Source: Arthrobacter sp. Edens01 | GTDB lineage: Bacteria > Actinomycetota > Actinomycetes > Actinomycetales > Micrococcaceae | Reading direction: 5' to 3' | Length of the DNA: 64,000 nt | NCBI RefSeq assembly: GCF_001307035.1 | Contig: NZ_LKIU01000005.1 | Span: 265,664 to 329,663, forward strand | Part shown: in pieces, positions 41,705 to 50,888 of the stretch | How positions within the stretch are numbered: position 1 is the stretch's first letter | Layout: every line of letters begins with the position of its first letter | Made by a program: the position numbers and the translations under genes | Notes under the pieces: model-generated | Databases searched by the model: none | What the model saw: only the letters and a program-made list of their open reading frames with translations | What the model was told of the DNA's origin: nothing

Positions 41705-43105
41705 ATGTCAACTAACACTCCAAGTGCCGAGACCGAAAAGGCCCCGGCCAATTCCCGCGGACGCGTGATCGTAGCGTCCCTGGTCGGCACCTCCATCGAG
41801 TTCTACGACTTCTACGTTTACGCGACGGCTGCGGTCCTGGTCTTCCCGATTCTCTTCTTCCCGAATGCGGAAGGCGTTACCGCACTGCTGAGCTCCTTCG
41901 CCGTGTTTGGCGTGGCCTTTATTGCACGGCCGCTGGGTTCAATCGTCTTTGGCCACTTCGGAGACAAGGTCGGCCGCAAGGGGACCCTGGTGGCGTCCCT
42001 GCTGACCATGGGTATCGCCACGTTCCTCATCGGCTGCCTGCCGACCGCAACAATGGACGGCTGGACCTTCTGGGCTCCGGCCCTGCTGGTGGTCATGCGC
42101 TTCGCCCAGGGCCTGGCACTCGGCGGCGAATGGTCCGGTGCCGCACTGCTGGCCACCGAGAACGCCCCGGCCAACAAGCGCGCCATCTACGGCACCTTCC
42201 CGCAGCTGGGTGCTCCGATCGGCTTCATCCTGGCCAACGGCCTGTTCCTGATCCTGAGCTTCAACCTGGCTGAAGAGCAGTTCATGTCCTGGGGCTGGCG
42301 CATCCCGTTCCTGGCCAGCGCCGTCATGGTCATCATCGGCCTGTACGTCCGCCTGAAGCTGGTTGAAACTCCGGCCTTCCAGAAGGTTGTGGACTCCGGC
42401 GAAGTGAGCAAGCTGCCCCTGGCTGCCGCGTTCAAGTTCTCCTGGCGTCCGATGATTGCCGGCACTTTCATCATGCTGGCCACCTACGTGCTCTTCTACC
42501 TGATGACCACCTTCACCCTCTCCTACGGCACCGCTGCCAAGACTGAGGAAGAAGCTGCGGCCAAGGCGGAAGCAGCAGGCAAGGCCTTCGACCCGGATGC
42601 CTTCGCTTCCGGCCTGGGCTACGCCCGGAACGACTTCCTGATCATGCTGATCGTCGGCGTCGTCTTCTTCGGCATCTTCACCATGGTTGCCGGTCCGCTC
42701 GCGGAGAAGTACGGCCGCCGCAAGACCCTGCTCTGGGTCACTGCCGCGATCTTCGTATTCGGCTTCGCCTTCGACCCGCTGTTCGGCGGCGGATTCGTGG
42801 GCACCATGGCACTGCTGATCATCGGCTTCACGCTGATGGGTCTGACCTTCGGGCCGATGGGTGCTGTGCTGCCGGAGCTGTTCCCGACTAACGTCCGGTA
42901 CACCGGCTCGGCGATCGCCTACAACGTCTCCTCGATCCTCGGTGCTGCTGTTGCCCCGTTCATCGCAGTGGCGCTGTGGCAGGCTGCTGACGGCAGCCCC
43001 TGGCTGGTGGGTATCTATCTCTCCTCGATGGCCGTGCTGACGTTCATTGCGCTGTGGGTTACCCGCGAAACCAAGGACGTGGACTACGTAAACCACTCCA
43101 GCTAG
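41705..43105 (+). CDS. MFS transporter, metabolite:H+ symporter (MHS) family
   Basis: A 466-residue, 12-helix major facilitator. VGTSIEFYDFYVYATAAVLV is the hallmark first helix of the MHS family (ShiA, ProP, citrate and dicarboxylate carriers). FGHFGDKVGRKGTLVASL is the conserved loop 2-3, RFAQGLALGGEWSGAALL the helix 4-5 motif, and AGPLAEKYGRRKTLLW the repeat in the second half. An Ala/Glu-rich insert sits near residue 285. It imports a small organic acid, polyol or osmolyte with protons; the substrate is not clear. It stands alone with its own operator-like site and terminator. Confidence 0.9.
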   Translation: MSTNTPSAETEKAPANSRGRVIVASLVGTSIEFYDFYVYATAAVLVFPILFFPNAEGVTALLSSFAVFGVAFIARPLGSIVFGHFGDKVGRKGTLVASLLTMGIATFLIGCLPTATMDGWTFWAPALLVVMRFAQGLALGGEWSGAALLATENAPANKRAIYGTFPQLGAPIGFILANGLFLILSFNLAEEQFMSWGWRIPFLASAVMVIIGLYVRLKLVETPAFQKVVDSGEVSKLPLAAAFKFSWRPMIAGTFIMLATYVLFYLMTTFTLSYGTAAKTEEEAAAKAEAAGKAFDPDAFASGLGYARNDFLIMLIVGVVFFGIFTMVAGPLAEKYGRRKTLLWVTAAIFVFGFAFDPLFGGGFVGTMALLIIGFTLMGLTFGPMGAVLPELFPTNVRYTGSAIAYNVSSILGAAVAPFIAVALWQAADGSPWLVGIYLSSMAVLTFIALWVTRETKDVDYVNHSS

Positions 43106-43122
43106 TTCCACCGCTGGTACGC

Positions 43123-43156
43123 AAGAGGCCCGGATCCGATTGGATCCGGGCCTCTT
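43123..43156. terminator. Bidirectional terminator between the MFS and accA genes
   Basis: Perfect 15-bp arms AAGAGGCCCGGATCC and GGATCCGGGCCTCTT around GATT, placed between two convergent genes. TTT follows on the plus strand. Confidence 0.85.
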
Positions 43157-43164
43157 TGCTGCGG

Positions 43165-44958
43165 TTAGTCCAGGATTGTGGCGATGACGGCCCCGGCAGA
43201 CACCGTGGCACCGGGCGCTGCGGTCAGTCCGCTGACCGTGCCGGCCTTATGGGCGGTAAGGGGCTGTTCCATCTTCATGGCTTCGAGCACCACCACCAGG
43301 TCGCCTTCGGCTACCTGCGCACCATCTTCGACCGCCACCTTCACGATTGTGCCCTGCATCGGGGACGTCAGGTCATTGCCCGTTGCCGCAGCAGTCGCGG
43401 ACCGGGAGCGGCCCTTGCGCTGCTTGCCGTTTGAGGATGCCGAGCCGCGGCCGGAAAGCTGTGCCAGTCCTGCCGGAAGGGTGATCTCAAGGCGCTTGCC
43501 GCCTACCTCAACCGTGAGGCGCTGGCGGGAGGCGTCGTCGTCGTTTCCGTTTGCCGGCTCACCGCTGAACGGCGCGATCGTGTTGTTGAATTCGGTCTCG
43601 ATCCAGCGGGTGTGGATGCTGAACGGGCCCTGTTCCGGTGCGAATGCGGGGTCCGAGACAACTGCTGCGTGGAACGGGAGAACAGTCGGCAGGCCGGTGA
43701 TTTCCATTTCCTGCAGGGCGCGGCGGGCACGCTGCAGTGCCTGCTCACGGGTGGCGCCGGTGATGATCAGCTTTGCGAGCATGGAGTCGAAGTTGCCGCC
43801 GACGGTTTCGCCGGCTTCGATGCCCGAGTCGACGCGGACGCCGGGGCCCGTGGGCAGGCGCAGGGTTTCAACGGTGCCGGGGGAGGGCATGAACCCGCGC
43901 CCGGCGTCTTCGCCGTTGATGCGGAACTCGATGGAGTGGCCGCGGATTTCGGGATCGGTGTAGCCAAGCTCTTCGCCGCGGGCGATCCGGAACTGTTCGC
44001 GGACCAGGTCCAGGCCGGTGACTTCTTCGGAAACGGGGTGTTCCACCTGCAGGCGGGTGTTCACCTCGAGGAAGGAGATGGTGCCGTCCGTGCCCACGAG
44101 GAACTCGCAGGTTCCCGCGCCCTGGTAGCCGGCCTCGCGGAGCAGCGCCTTGGAAGATTCGTAGAGGCTGCGGGTCTGCTCTTCGGTGAGGAACGGCGCC
44201 GGGGCCTCTTCTACCAGCTTCTGGTTGCGGCGCTGCAGCGAGCAGTCTCGTGTCGAGACTACGACGACGTTGCCGTGCGCATCGGCCAGGCACTGGGTCT
44301 CAACGTGACGCGGTGCATCGAGGAACCGTTCGATGAAGCATTCGCCGCGGCCGAAGGCAGCTGTGGCCTCCCGCACGGCGGAGTCGTACAGTTCGGGGAT
44401 TTCCTCAAGCGTGCGGGCAACCTTGATGCCGCGTCCGCCGCCGCCGAAGGCGGCCTTGATGGCAACGGGCAGCCCATGTTCCTGCGCGAAGGCGAGGACT
44501 TCGTCGGCGCTTGTGACGGGATCCGGCGTGCCCGGAACCAGCGGAGCGCCAACCTTTGCAGCGAGGTGCCGCGCCTGGACCTTATCGCCGAGCTGTTCGA
44601 TGGCTTCGGGCGACGGGCCAATCCAGGTCAGTCCGGCATCGATCACCTTGCGGGCGAACTCTGCGTTCTCGGACAGGAACCCGTAGCCGGGGTGGATGGC
44701 ATCGGCTCCCGCGCGCGTTGCCGCGGCCAGGACCTTGTCCATGTCCAGGTAGGAGTCAGCAGCCGTGCTGCCGCCCAGGGCGAACGCTTCGTCAGCGAGA
44801 CGGACATGGAGTGCATCCCTGTCCGGATCGGCGTAGACGGCGACCGTGCCGATGCCCTCGTCGCGTGCGGCCCGGATAATCCGGACGGCGATCTCTCCGC
44901 GGTTGGCAATCAGGACCTTGCCCAGTGGGGCGGGGGTGTTCTGGCTCATGAAATGCAC
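43165..44958 (-). CDS. Acyl-CoA carboxylase alpha subunit (biotin carboxylase and BCCP)
   Basis: A 597-residue fusion. Biotin carboxylase covers about 10-455: [18 protein letters not shown], the ATP-grasp loop [31 protein letters not shown] and the catalytic RxxR region. A linker rich in Ser/Arg follows. The biotin carrier domain is C-terminal with EAMKMEQPL, the Lys being biotinylated by BirA (encoded at 54.9 kb). With the beta and epsilon subunits at 50.6-52.5 kb it makes malonyl- or methylmalonyl-CoA. GTG at 44958 and ATG at 44949 both follow AAAGGAG; the choice is open. Confidence 0.94.
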   Translation of the reverse strand: MHFMSQNTPAPLGKVLIANRGEIAVRIIRAARDEGIGTVAVYADPDRDALHVRLADEAFALGGSTAADSYLDMDKVLAAATRAGADAIHPGYGFLSENAEFARKVIDAGLTWIGPSPEAIEQLGDKVQARHLAAKVGAPLVPGTPDPVTSADEVLAFAQEHGLPVAIKAAFGGGGRGIKVARTLEEIPELYDSAVREATAAFGRGECFIERFLDAPRHVETQCLADAHGNVVVVSTRDCSLQRRNQKLVEEAPAPFLTEEQTRSLYESSKALLREAGYQGAGTCEFLVGTDGTISFLEVNTRLQVEHPVSEEVTGLDLVREQFRIARGEELGYTDPEIRGHSIEFRINGEDAGRGFMPSPGTVETLRLPTGPGVRVDSGIEAGETVGGNFDSMLAKLIITGATREQALQRARRALQEMEITGLPTVLPFHAAVVSDPAFAPEQGPFSIHTRWIETEFNNTIAPFSGEPANGNDDDASRQRLTVEVGGKRLEITLPAGLAQLSGRGSASSNGKQRKGRSRSATAAATGNDLTSPMQGTIVKVAVEDGAQVAEGDLVVVLEAMKMEQPLTAHKAGTVSGLTAAPGATVSAGAVIATILD

Positions 44959-45140
44959 TGGCTCCTTTGATCTCTTGGGAGCGTAGCGCGGTTTTGTTGT
45001 CTCCCGCCATAAACCGTGCTGTTTCTGCGTGGGGCGACGGCTTTCGTTGTGGGGACCCTACAAAGGTGTCGCCCAGCCCGGAGACATGTTGCGTCTGTGG
45101 ATAACTCCGGCTCCGCCGGACCAGCAGGTAGAAGTGGGGG

Positions 45141-46094
45141 ATGCGCCTACCCAAGCCGCTCCCGCCGTCGTTGTCCGGGCCTTTCCTGATCTCCGAGGCG
45201 CGGGACCTTGGGCTTAGTGAGGGGCGGCTGCGGGCATCAGACCTCCGGATCCCGAGCCGGGGCATCCGCGTGCCGCGTTTGTCCGGCAATGCCGGTGATG
45301 ACGGGGACCTCACGGCCCGGGCGAGGCCGTACCTCGAGCTCCTGCCCGATGCTGTCCTCAGCCACACAACTGCGGCGAGGCTGCACGGGATGCCGCTGCC
45401 GGCGTCATACCGGCACGAGTCGGTGCTGCACCTGGCGCGGGAACCGGCGAAGCCCGCTGCGAGACGCAGGCACATCCGGGGTCACCGGCTGGCGCTCCGT
45501 CCAGGGGACATCCTCAGCCCCCTGCCGGGGATCCGTGTCACGTCGCCCGCGAGGACATGGTTTGACCTCGCCGGAGTGCTGCCGCTTCCCGCGCTGGTCG
45601 CCGCGGGCGACTGGCTGGTTTCGGCACATGGGCGCAGCTTCGGGTACCCGCGGCAAGCAGTGGTGGCGCTGAACGAACTGCAGGACTTCGTAGCGGAGCT
45701 GCGCGGCGTGCCGGGAATCCGCACTGCACGGTTCGCTGTCGATCTTTTGCGGTCCGGGGTGGACTCACCACAGGAAAGCTACCTTCGCCTTATGCTGCAG
45801 AAAAACGGCCTGCCGGAGTTCCGGCCGAGCTGTCCACTGCTGGACGGAGCCGGCCGTCCTGTGGTGTGGGCCGACCTCGGCTGTCCGGAGTTCCGCACCT
45901 GTGTGGAGTACGACGGCGAACACCACCTGACCCGCGAACAGCAGCTGAGGGACCACAACCGGGACCTCCTGGTACGCGAGCTCGGATGGCATCAGGTGAA
46001 AGTTTCGAGCGGAGATATGCGGCGTGGAAGCGCTTGGGTTGCGGCGAAGGTGGCCCGCGGACTCAAGCTCGGGGGCTGGATCCCGGAGGGGTGA
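45141..46094 (+). CDS. AbiEi/DUF559-type protein
   Basis: A 317-residue protein common in actinobacteria. The N terminus resembles AbiEi-like antitoxin modules: a short winged-helix segment (GPFLISEARDLGLSEGRLRA), then LPDAVLSHTTAARLHGMPLP and RGHRLALRPGDI, then SPARTWFDLAGVLPL. The C terminus (about 225-310) is a DUF559/Vsr-like nuclease fold with VWADLGCPEFRTCVEYDGEHH and a late VRELGWHQVKVSS. A type IV toxin-antitoxin or defence role is often assigned, but no AbiEii-like toxin gene is adjacent. It is monocistronic and lies beside a repeat-rich gap. Confidence 0.75.
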   Translation: MRLPKPLPPSLSGPFLISEARDLGLSEGRLRASDLRIPSRGIRVPRLSGNAGDDGDLTARARPYLELLPDAVLSHTTAARLHGMPLPASYRHESVLHLAREPAKPAARRRHIRGHRLALRPGDILSPLPGIRVTSPARTWFDLAGVLPLPALVAAGDWLVSAHGRSFGYPRQAVVALNELQDFVAELRGVPGIRTARFAVDLLRSGVDSPQESYLRLMLQKNGLPEFRPSCPLLDGAGRPVVWADLGCPEFRTCVEYDGEHHLTREQQLRDHNRDLLVRELGWHQVKVSSGDMRRGSAWVAAKVARGLKLGGWIPEG

Positions 46095-46489
46095 CCCGCT
46101 GGGAGGTTGACGGGTTGGGAAAGAGCTGTACGTACGTAAACCTTCGGTGAGATAACGCAGCTTAGAAGGGGTCCGCGGGAAGTCTCGGTGCGATATCGCT
46201 GCTCTGGGGCAACCAGAGGGACATTATCTGCACGGGGGTTGGGCGCAGAGGGCTCTAAGGGACGTTATCTGCACAAAGGTTGGGCCGGAGGTTGCCAGCG
46301 GTCGGTTTCGGAGGCGGGCAGCGGCGTGGAACGTGCCTGAAACCGGCCACTCCAGCGCACCCTGCGCCGCCAGCTCGCCCCGGCGCCGCTAGCTCGCCCG
46401 GCCCCAGAGCCCCGCCAGCTCACCCCGGCTGGCCCGGCCCACCGGCCCCGGTGCAGCCCCGGCCCGCCCGACGGCCACCTCAAGCAGGC
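46095..46489. repeat. Repeat-bearing intergenic region
   Basis: No gene is seen in these 395 bases. A unit near 46138-46163 reads on the minus strand TGCGTTATCTCACCGAAGGT. Two 24-base copies, GACATTATCTGCACGGGGGT at 46220 and GACGTTATCTGCACAAAGGT at 46261, lie 41 bases apart. These belong to the dispersed palindromic family. From about 46350 to 46470 the sequence is C-rich (CCAGCTCGCCCCGGC-type) low complexity. Confidence 0.7.
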
Positions 46490-47113
46490 CTACTTCCAGA
46501 GCGAAGTAACCCCGACGCCGGCACTGGCCAGCAGATGGCGAAGCGTCGAGACCGAAAGCCCCACGACGGCATGCGGATCACCAACAACCTTCTCGATGAA
46601 AGCACCGCCCAGGGAATCGATCGTAAAGGAGCCGGCAACCTGCAGCGGTTCACCGGTGGCGATGTAAGCCTCGATCTCGTCGTCCAGCAGCTTGGCGAAG
46701 TGGACTTCTGCCGAACTGACCGCACCCAAGGTGGCACCTGATCCGTCCTCGTCCGTGTCGCGGCAGTCCACCAGCCAGTGGCCGGTGTGCAGGACACCGT
46801 AGGTGCCGCTCATCCGCCGGATCCGTTCCCGGGCGACGTCGGCCTCCCACGGCTTGCCGTGTGCCTCGCCCTGGAACTCGAACACCGAATCGCAGCCGAG
46901 CACCAGTGCGCCCTCGGACTCGGGCAGTGATGCCACGGCCTCAGCCTTGGCCCGGGCCAGCAGCAGCGCGGTGTCGTGCGGGTCGGTGAGGCCGTAGCGT
47001 GCGGTCACGGCGTCTTCGTCGACGTCGGACACCATAACCCGATGGGCTATGCCTGCGTTGTCGAGCAGCTTGGTGCGGGCCGGGGAAGCGGAAGCGAGAA
47101 TCAGTTCAATCAC
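46490..47113 (-). CDS. maf: Maf-type nucleotide pyrophosphatase
   Basis: A 207-residue member of the Maf/Ham1-like fold. ELILASASPARTKLLDNAG is the Maf signature (SASPAR), SDVDEDAV follows, ALVLGCDSVFEF carries the catalytic Asp, and KPWEADVARERIRRMSG is conserved. Maf enzymes hydrolyse non-canonical or pyrimidine nucleoside triphosphates to monophosphates and so protect DNA or RNA. The GTG at 47113 is chosen because the family starts two residues before ELILAS; the frame is open further up but that part overlaps the terminator. Maf commonly neighbours acyl-CoA carboxylase genes in this group. Confidence 0.93.
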   Translation of the reverse strand: MIELILASASPARTKLLDNAGIAHRVMVSDVDEDAVTARYGLTDPHDTALLLARAKAEAVASLPESEGALVLGCDSVFEFQGEAHGKPWEADVARERIRRMSGTYGVLHTGHWLVDCRDTDEDGSGATLGAVSSAEVHFAKLLDDEIEAYIATGEPLQVAGSFTIDSLGGAFIEKVVGDPHAVVGLSVSTLRHLLASAGVGVTSLWK

Positions 47114-47141
47114 GCCTCCCAGCCTAATGGTCGCCAAAACT

Positions 47142-47177
47142 AAGAACGGCCGCCCCAGCAGTGGGACGGCCGTTCTT
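47142..47177 (-). terminator. Terminator of the dicarboxylate symporter gene
   Basis: On the minus strand AAGAACGGCCGTCCCA pairs with its complement over 16 positions (one wobble), then AGTTTT follows. It lies 25 bases after the symporter stop. Confidence 0.75.
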
Positions 47178-47201
47178 TTGAAAGTGCGAGCAGGAAAAAC
47201 C

Positions 47202-48647
47202 TTACCCCCTGGACGCGGATCCTGCAGGAACGGATGAGGAGGAAGTGTCCTCCTGCGCAGGAAGTTCCGAAGGATCCGGGGTGATTGTTTCCGAATCGTC
47301 ATCGAACGGGTCGCCGTTGCGCTTGGCGTTGTACAGCTCCGGCAGGAGCAGGCCGTTGCGCTTGGCAACGATGGTCGGCACAACAGTCTGTCCGGCCACG
47401 TTCACCGCGGTGCGTCCCATGTCCAGGATCGGATCGACGGCCAGCAGGAGCGCCACGCCTTCAAGCGGCAAGCCCAGAGTTGAGAGCGTCAGGGTGAGCA
47501 TGACGACGGCGCCGGTGGTTCCGGCGGTTGCCGCGGAGCCCAGGACTGCAACGACGGCGATGAGCAGGTACTGCCCAATGCTGAGGTCAATGCCGAAGAA
47601 CTGTGCCACAAAAATCGCCGCGATGGCCGGGTAGATCGCTGCGCAGCCGTCCATCTTGGTGGTGGCGCCCAGCGGCACGGAGAAGGATGCGTAGGCACGG
47701 GGCACACCGAGGTTCCGCTCAGTGACTCGCTGCGTCAGCGGCAGGGTACCCACGGAGGAGCGGGAGACGAAGGCCAGCTGGATGGCAGGCCAGGCGCCGG
47801 AGAACCACTGGCGCACCGAGAGGCCGTGGGCCTTGATCAGCACGGGGTAGACCACGAACAGCACCAGGGCCAGACCCAGGTAGATGGCCAGCGTGAAGGT
47901 ACCCAGGGATCCGATGGTGTCCCAGCCGTAGGTTGCGACGGCGCGGCCGATCAGGCCAACGGTACCCAGCGGGGCCAGCCGGATGATCCACCACAGGACC
48001 TTCTGGATAACAGCCAGGGCGGAAGCGTTCAGCGCCAGGAACGGTGCGGCGGGCTTGCCGACCTTCAGTGCAGCGATGCCGACGGCGATTGCGATGACCA
48101 GCACCTGCAGCACGTTGAAGTTCAGAGTGGTCGTCAGGGTTTCGCTGGTGGAGGCGGTCAGGCCCAGGAAGTTGCCCGGGATCAGGCCGGTGAGGAAACC
48201 GATCCAGCTGCCGGTGCCGCCGTCGTACCCGTCAGGGGCGGTGGCATCAGCGTTGGCGCCGGGCTGCAGGATCACGCCAAGCGCGATGCCGATTGCGACG
48301 GCGATCAGTGCAGTGATGGCGAACCAGAGCAGCGTCTGCCAGGCCAGGCGCGCAGCATTGGAAACCTGGCGCAGGTTGGCGATGGAGCTGACGACGGCGG
48401 TGAAGATCAGGGGAACGACGGCGGCCTTCAGCAGCGAGACGTAGCTCGAGCCGATGGTCGACAGCGTGGTGGTGAGCCAGTTGGGCTCGCCGTCGACTGT
48501 GCCCATGTTCTTCGCTAGCAGGCCCAGGCCAAGGCCGATCAGCAGGGCAGCGATGATCTGCGGACCAAAGGAGGTGGCCCAGCGTGGAAGCCTGCGCCGG
48601 GTCTCGGCGGCGGCGGGGGACTGTGGGGTTGTCTGTGGTGATGTCAC
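47202..48647 (-). CDS. Dicarboxylate/amino acid:cation symporter (DAACS)
   Basis: A 481-residue transporter of the GltP/DctA family with eight membrane helices and two re-entrant loops. The Ser-rich loop is replaced by VSRSSVGTLPLT, and the unwound helices show GATTKMDGCA and DPILDMGRTAVNVAGQ, which bind Na+/H+ and the substrate carboxylates. It imports glutamate, aspartate or C4-dicarboxylates. Substrate choice cannot be settled by eye. An acidic C-terminal tail of about 50 residues is longer than in E. coli. It starts with GTG. Confidence 0.92.
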   Translation of the reverse strand: MTSPQTTPQSPAAAETRRRLPRWATSFGPQIIAALLIGLGLGLLAKNMGTVDGEPNWLTTTLSTIGSSYVSLLKAAVVPLIFTAVVSSIANLRQVSNAARLAWQTLLWFAITALIAVAIGIALGVILQPGANADATAPDGYDGGTGSWIGFLTGLIPGNFLGLTASTSETLTTTLNFNVLQVLVIAIAVGIAALKVGKPAAPFLALNASALAVIQKVLWWIIRLAPLGTVGLIGRAVATYGWDTIGSLGTFTLAIYLGLALVLFVVYPVLIKAHGLSVRQWFSGAWPAIQLAFVSRSSVGTLPLTQRVTERNLGVPRAYASFSVPLGATTKMDGCAAIYPAIAAIFVAQFFGIDLSIGQYLLIAVVAVLGSAATAGTTGAVVMLTLTLSTLGLPLEGVALLLAVDPILDMGRTAVNVAGQTVVPTIVAKRNGLLLPELYNAKRNGDPFDDDSETITPDPSELPAQEDTSSSSVPAGSASRG

Positions 48648-48838
48648 CCGTCGATGCTAGACGGGGTTTCTTAGCAGAGCCTTTTTGAGATTGCGAAATG
48701 TTACATGCGCTCCGAGGGTGTGCCCTTGGTATTCAGCCCCGGGAAACCGTTCTGTGGCGCGGGACCGCGGATGTCCGCCCTTATTCCCGTGGGCGGCTGT
48801 GACGATTGTCCCATTGGAGAACCATCCATGGCAGCAAA

Positions 48839-48868
48839 AACGCCCGGCCGGAAACCCGGCCGGGCGTT
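48839..48868 (-). terminator. Terminator after the DUF885 gene
   Basis: AACGCCCGGCCGG and CCGGCCGGGCGTT pair perfectly over 13 bases with a 4-base loop; TTTT follows on the minus strand, 10 bases after the stop. Confidence 0.85.
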
Positions 48869-48878
48869 CAGGCAGGCG

Positions 48879-50597
48879 CTAGTTTTCCAGCAGCGCCCGG
48901 CGCAGGGTGTCCAGGCCTACCGAACCCAGACGCAGGGCGCGGGTGTGGAAGGTCCGCGCGTCGTAGGCGTCGCCTTCGCGGCTGCGCACTTCGTCGCGGA
49001 TCTGCTCCCAGAGGCGCTGGCCCAGCTTGTAGGCCGGTGCCTGTCCCGGCCAGCCGAGGTAGCGGGTGAACTCGAAGTTCAGCTGGCCTTCGGAGATGGC
49101 GATGTTCTGCTTCAGGAAGTCATATCCCTTCTCCGGGGTCCAGGTGCCTGTGCCCCAGCGCTCGGGGATTTCAAGTTCCAGGTGCACGCCGATGTCGAAG
49201 ACCACGCGGGCTGCGCGCATACGCTGGGCGTCCAGCATGCCCATCCGGTCCCCGGGATCGGAGAGGTAGCCGAGCTCCTCCATCAGCCGCTCGGCGTACA
49301 GTGCCCAGCCTTCGCCGTGGCCGGAGACCCAGCAGACGTTGCGGCGCCAGCTGTTCAGGGTTTCCCTGGCCGCAGTGGCCGTGGCGATCTGCAGGTGGTG
49401 GCCCGGAACGCCCTCGTGGTAGACCGTGGTGGTTTCCTTCCACGTGGTGAACGTGTCTTCGCCCTCGGGGACGGACCACCACATGCGGCCGGGACGGGAG
49501 AAGTCCTCGGACGGACCGGTGTAGTAGATGCCGCCCTCGTTGGTGGGCGCGATCATGCACTCAAGCCGGCGCATGGGCCCGGTGATTTCGAAGTGTGTTT
49601 CGGAGAGCTCCGCGACGGCGCGGTCGGAGAGTTCCTGCATCCAGGCCTGCAGCTCGGCGGTGCCGTGCAACTGGCGCTCGGGATCGGCGTCGAGCAGTTC
49701 CATGGCTTCGCGGACGGAGGCGCCTTCCTTGATCTGGTTCGCCACCTTCTCCTGCTCGGCAATGATGCGGTCCAGCTCTGCCACGCCCCAGGCATAGGTC
49801 TCTTCCAGGTCCACGGCTGAGCCGAGGAACTGGCGGGAGAAGAGCGCATAGCGTTCCGCACCGACGGCGTCCTTTTCCGGCGCCGCGGGCAGCAGCTCCG
49901 TTTCCAGGAAGTTCACCAGCGAGCGGTAGGCGGCACGGGCGCCGTCGGAGTTTTCCTTCAGGGCCGCCTGCAGCTGCTCGGGCAGGGCGGAGCCGTCCGG
50001 AAGCTTGGCGCCGGAGGTGTAGGCGTCGAAGAATCCACCGTCCTCGGCATACTTCGTGGCCTGTTCCATGACGATCTTCACCTGGCGGCGGGCCGCAATC
50101 CGGTCCTGCTCGGCACCGCTGCGCAGCGAGGTGATGTACCCGGCGACGGCGTCGGGAACGTTGTGCAGGCGGCCGCAGATGTGTTCCCAGGCCTCCACGG
50201 TGTCCGTGGGCATGAGGTCGAAGATGGCCCGGATGTCCTGCGCGGGGGACGCAATGTTGTTCAGGTCGGCCAGATCCCAGCCGGATGCATGGATTTCCAG
50301 GGCCAGCCCAAGGCGTTCGCGCATGGCGTCCAGGGTTACGCGGTCGACGTCGTCCGCAGGCTGGAGGTCTTCCAGCCGCTCAAGGGTTTCGCGCATGGCC
50401 TCGGCCATGGATTCCAGCCCGGCGGGGGAGTAGTCGGCGTACTCCGTTTCATGGCCGGGAATGCCCAGGGAAGTCGCGAAGGAAGGATCCAGGGAGAGGA
50501 GGTTCTCCGTGAAGGCTTCGGCGACGGCATCAATCGCGGTGGGCATGCGCGAGGCGGCGTTGGACAGGGTATCTGATGAGTTTGTCTGTTCAGTCAC
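48879..50597 (-). CDS. DUF885 family (HExGH-like metallopeptidase) protein
   Basis: A 572-residue protein of the DUF885 family. YHEGVPGHHLQIATAT is the family's HExxGHH-type putative zinc site and CMIAPTNEGGIYYTGPSED and GWALYAERLMEELGYLSDP are typical. Members are thought to be metallocarboxypeptidase-like hydrolases, but few have been tested. No signal peptide is present, so it should be cytosolic. It starts with GTG, 19 bases downstream of accE on the same strand, and may be in the same transcript. Confidence 0.85.
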   Translation of the reverse strand: MTEQTNSSDTLSNAASRMPTAIDAVAEAFTENLLSLDPSFATSLGIPGHETEYADYSPAGLESMAEAMRETLERLEDLQPADDVDRVTLDAMRERLGLALEIHASGWDLADLNNIASPAQDIRAIFDLMPTDTVEAWEHICGRLHNVPDAVAGYITSLRSGAEQDRIAARRQVKIVMEQATKYAEDGGFFDAYTSGAKLPDGSALPEQLQAALKENSDGARAAYRSLVNFLETELLPAAPEKDAVGAERYALFSRQFLGSAVDLEETYAWGVAELDRIIAEQEKVANQIKEGASVREAMELLDADPERQLHGTAELQAWMQELSDRAVAELSETHFEITGPMRRLECMIAPTNEGGIYYTGPSEDFSRPGRMWWSVPEGEDTFTTWKETTTVYHEGVPGHHLQIATATAARETLNSWRRNVCWVSGHGEGWALYAERLMEELGYLSDPGDRMGMLDAQRMRAARVVFDIGVHLELEIPERWGTGTWTPEKGYDFLKQNIAISEGQLNFEFTRYLGWPGQAPAYKLGQRLWEQIRDEVRSREGDAYDARTFHTRALRLGSVGLDTLRRALLEN

Positions 50598-50615
50598 ACG
50601 TCCGAGCGTAGCGCG

Positions 50616-50888
50616 TCAGCGGTAGCTGCGCCGCCACGAACCTGGCCCTGGCATGGGCTGCAGGCTCAGCGCACGGCGCCGGGTCCATGCCCTGCGGTTG
50701 CGCGCTGGATCCAGCCCGGACGCGGATCCGCTGGCCTGGACAGAGTCCGGGGAACCGGCGCCCAGGCCAATAACGACGGCGGTGAGCGCCGCGAGTTCTT
50801 CCTCCGTCGGGTTGCCGGAAAGAACCTGCAGCAGGGGCTCGGGCGGGGCCTGGAAAGCGGGGGTGCCGTCTGGCTCGAAAATGCTCAC
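50616..50888 (-). CDS. Acyl-CoA carboxylase epsilon subunit
   Basis: A 90-residue protein. [22 protein letters not shown] is the diagnostic AccE segment (x-V-x-G-x-P-x-x-E-E-x-A-A-L-x-A-V). The rest is disordered and ends in Trp/Arg-rich sequence. AccE is the small actinobacterial subunit that stabilises the alpha-beta carboxylase complex. The GTG start overlaps the beta-subunit stop by 4 bases, giving translational coupling. Confidence 0.88.
   Translation of the reverse strand: MSIFEPDGTPAFQAPPEPLLQVLSGNPTEEELAALTAVVIGLGAGSPDSVQASGSASGLDPARNRRAWTRRRALSLQPMPGPGSWRRSYR

Noticed and set aside
45141-46094. AbiEi-like gene as part of a complete toxin-antitoxin pair
   Set aside because: No AbiEii-type nucleotidyltransferase gene on either side; it looks solitary.
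47114-47383. Upstream extension of maf to 47383
   Set aside because: Crosses the symporter terminator and 3' end; Maf proteins start just before the ELILAS motif.
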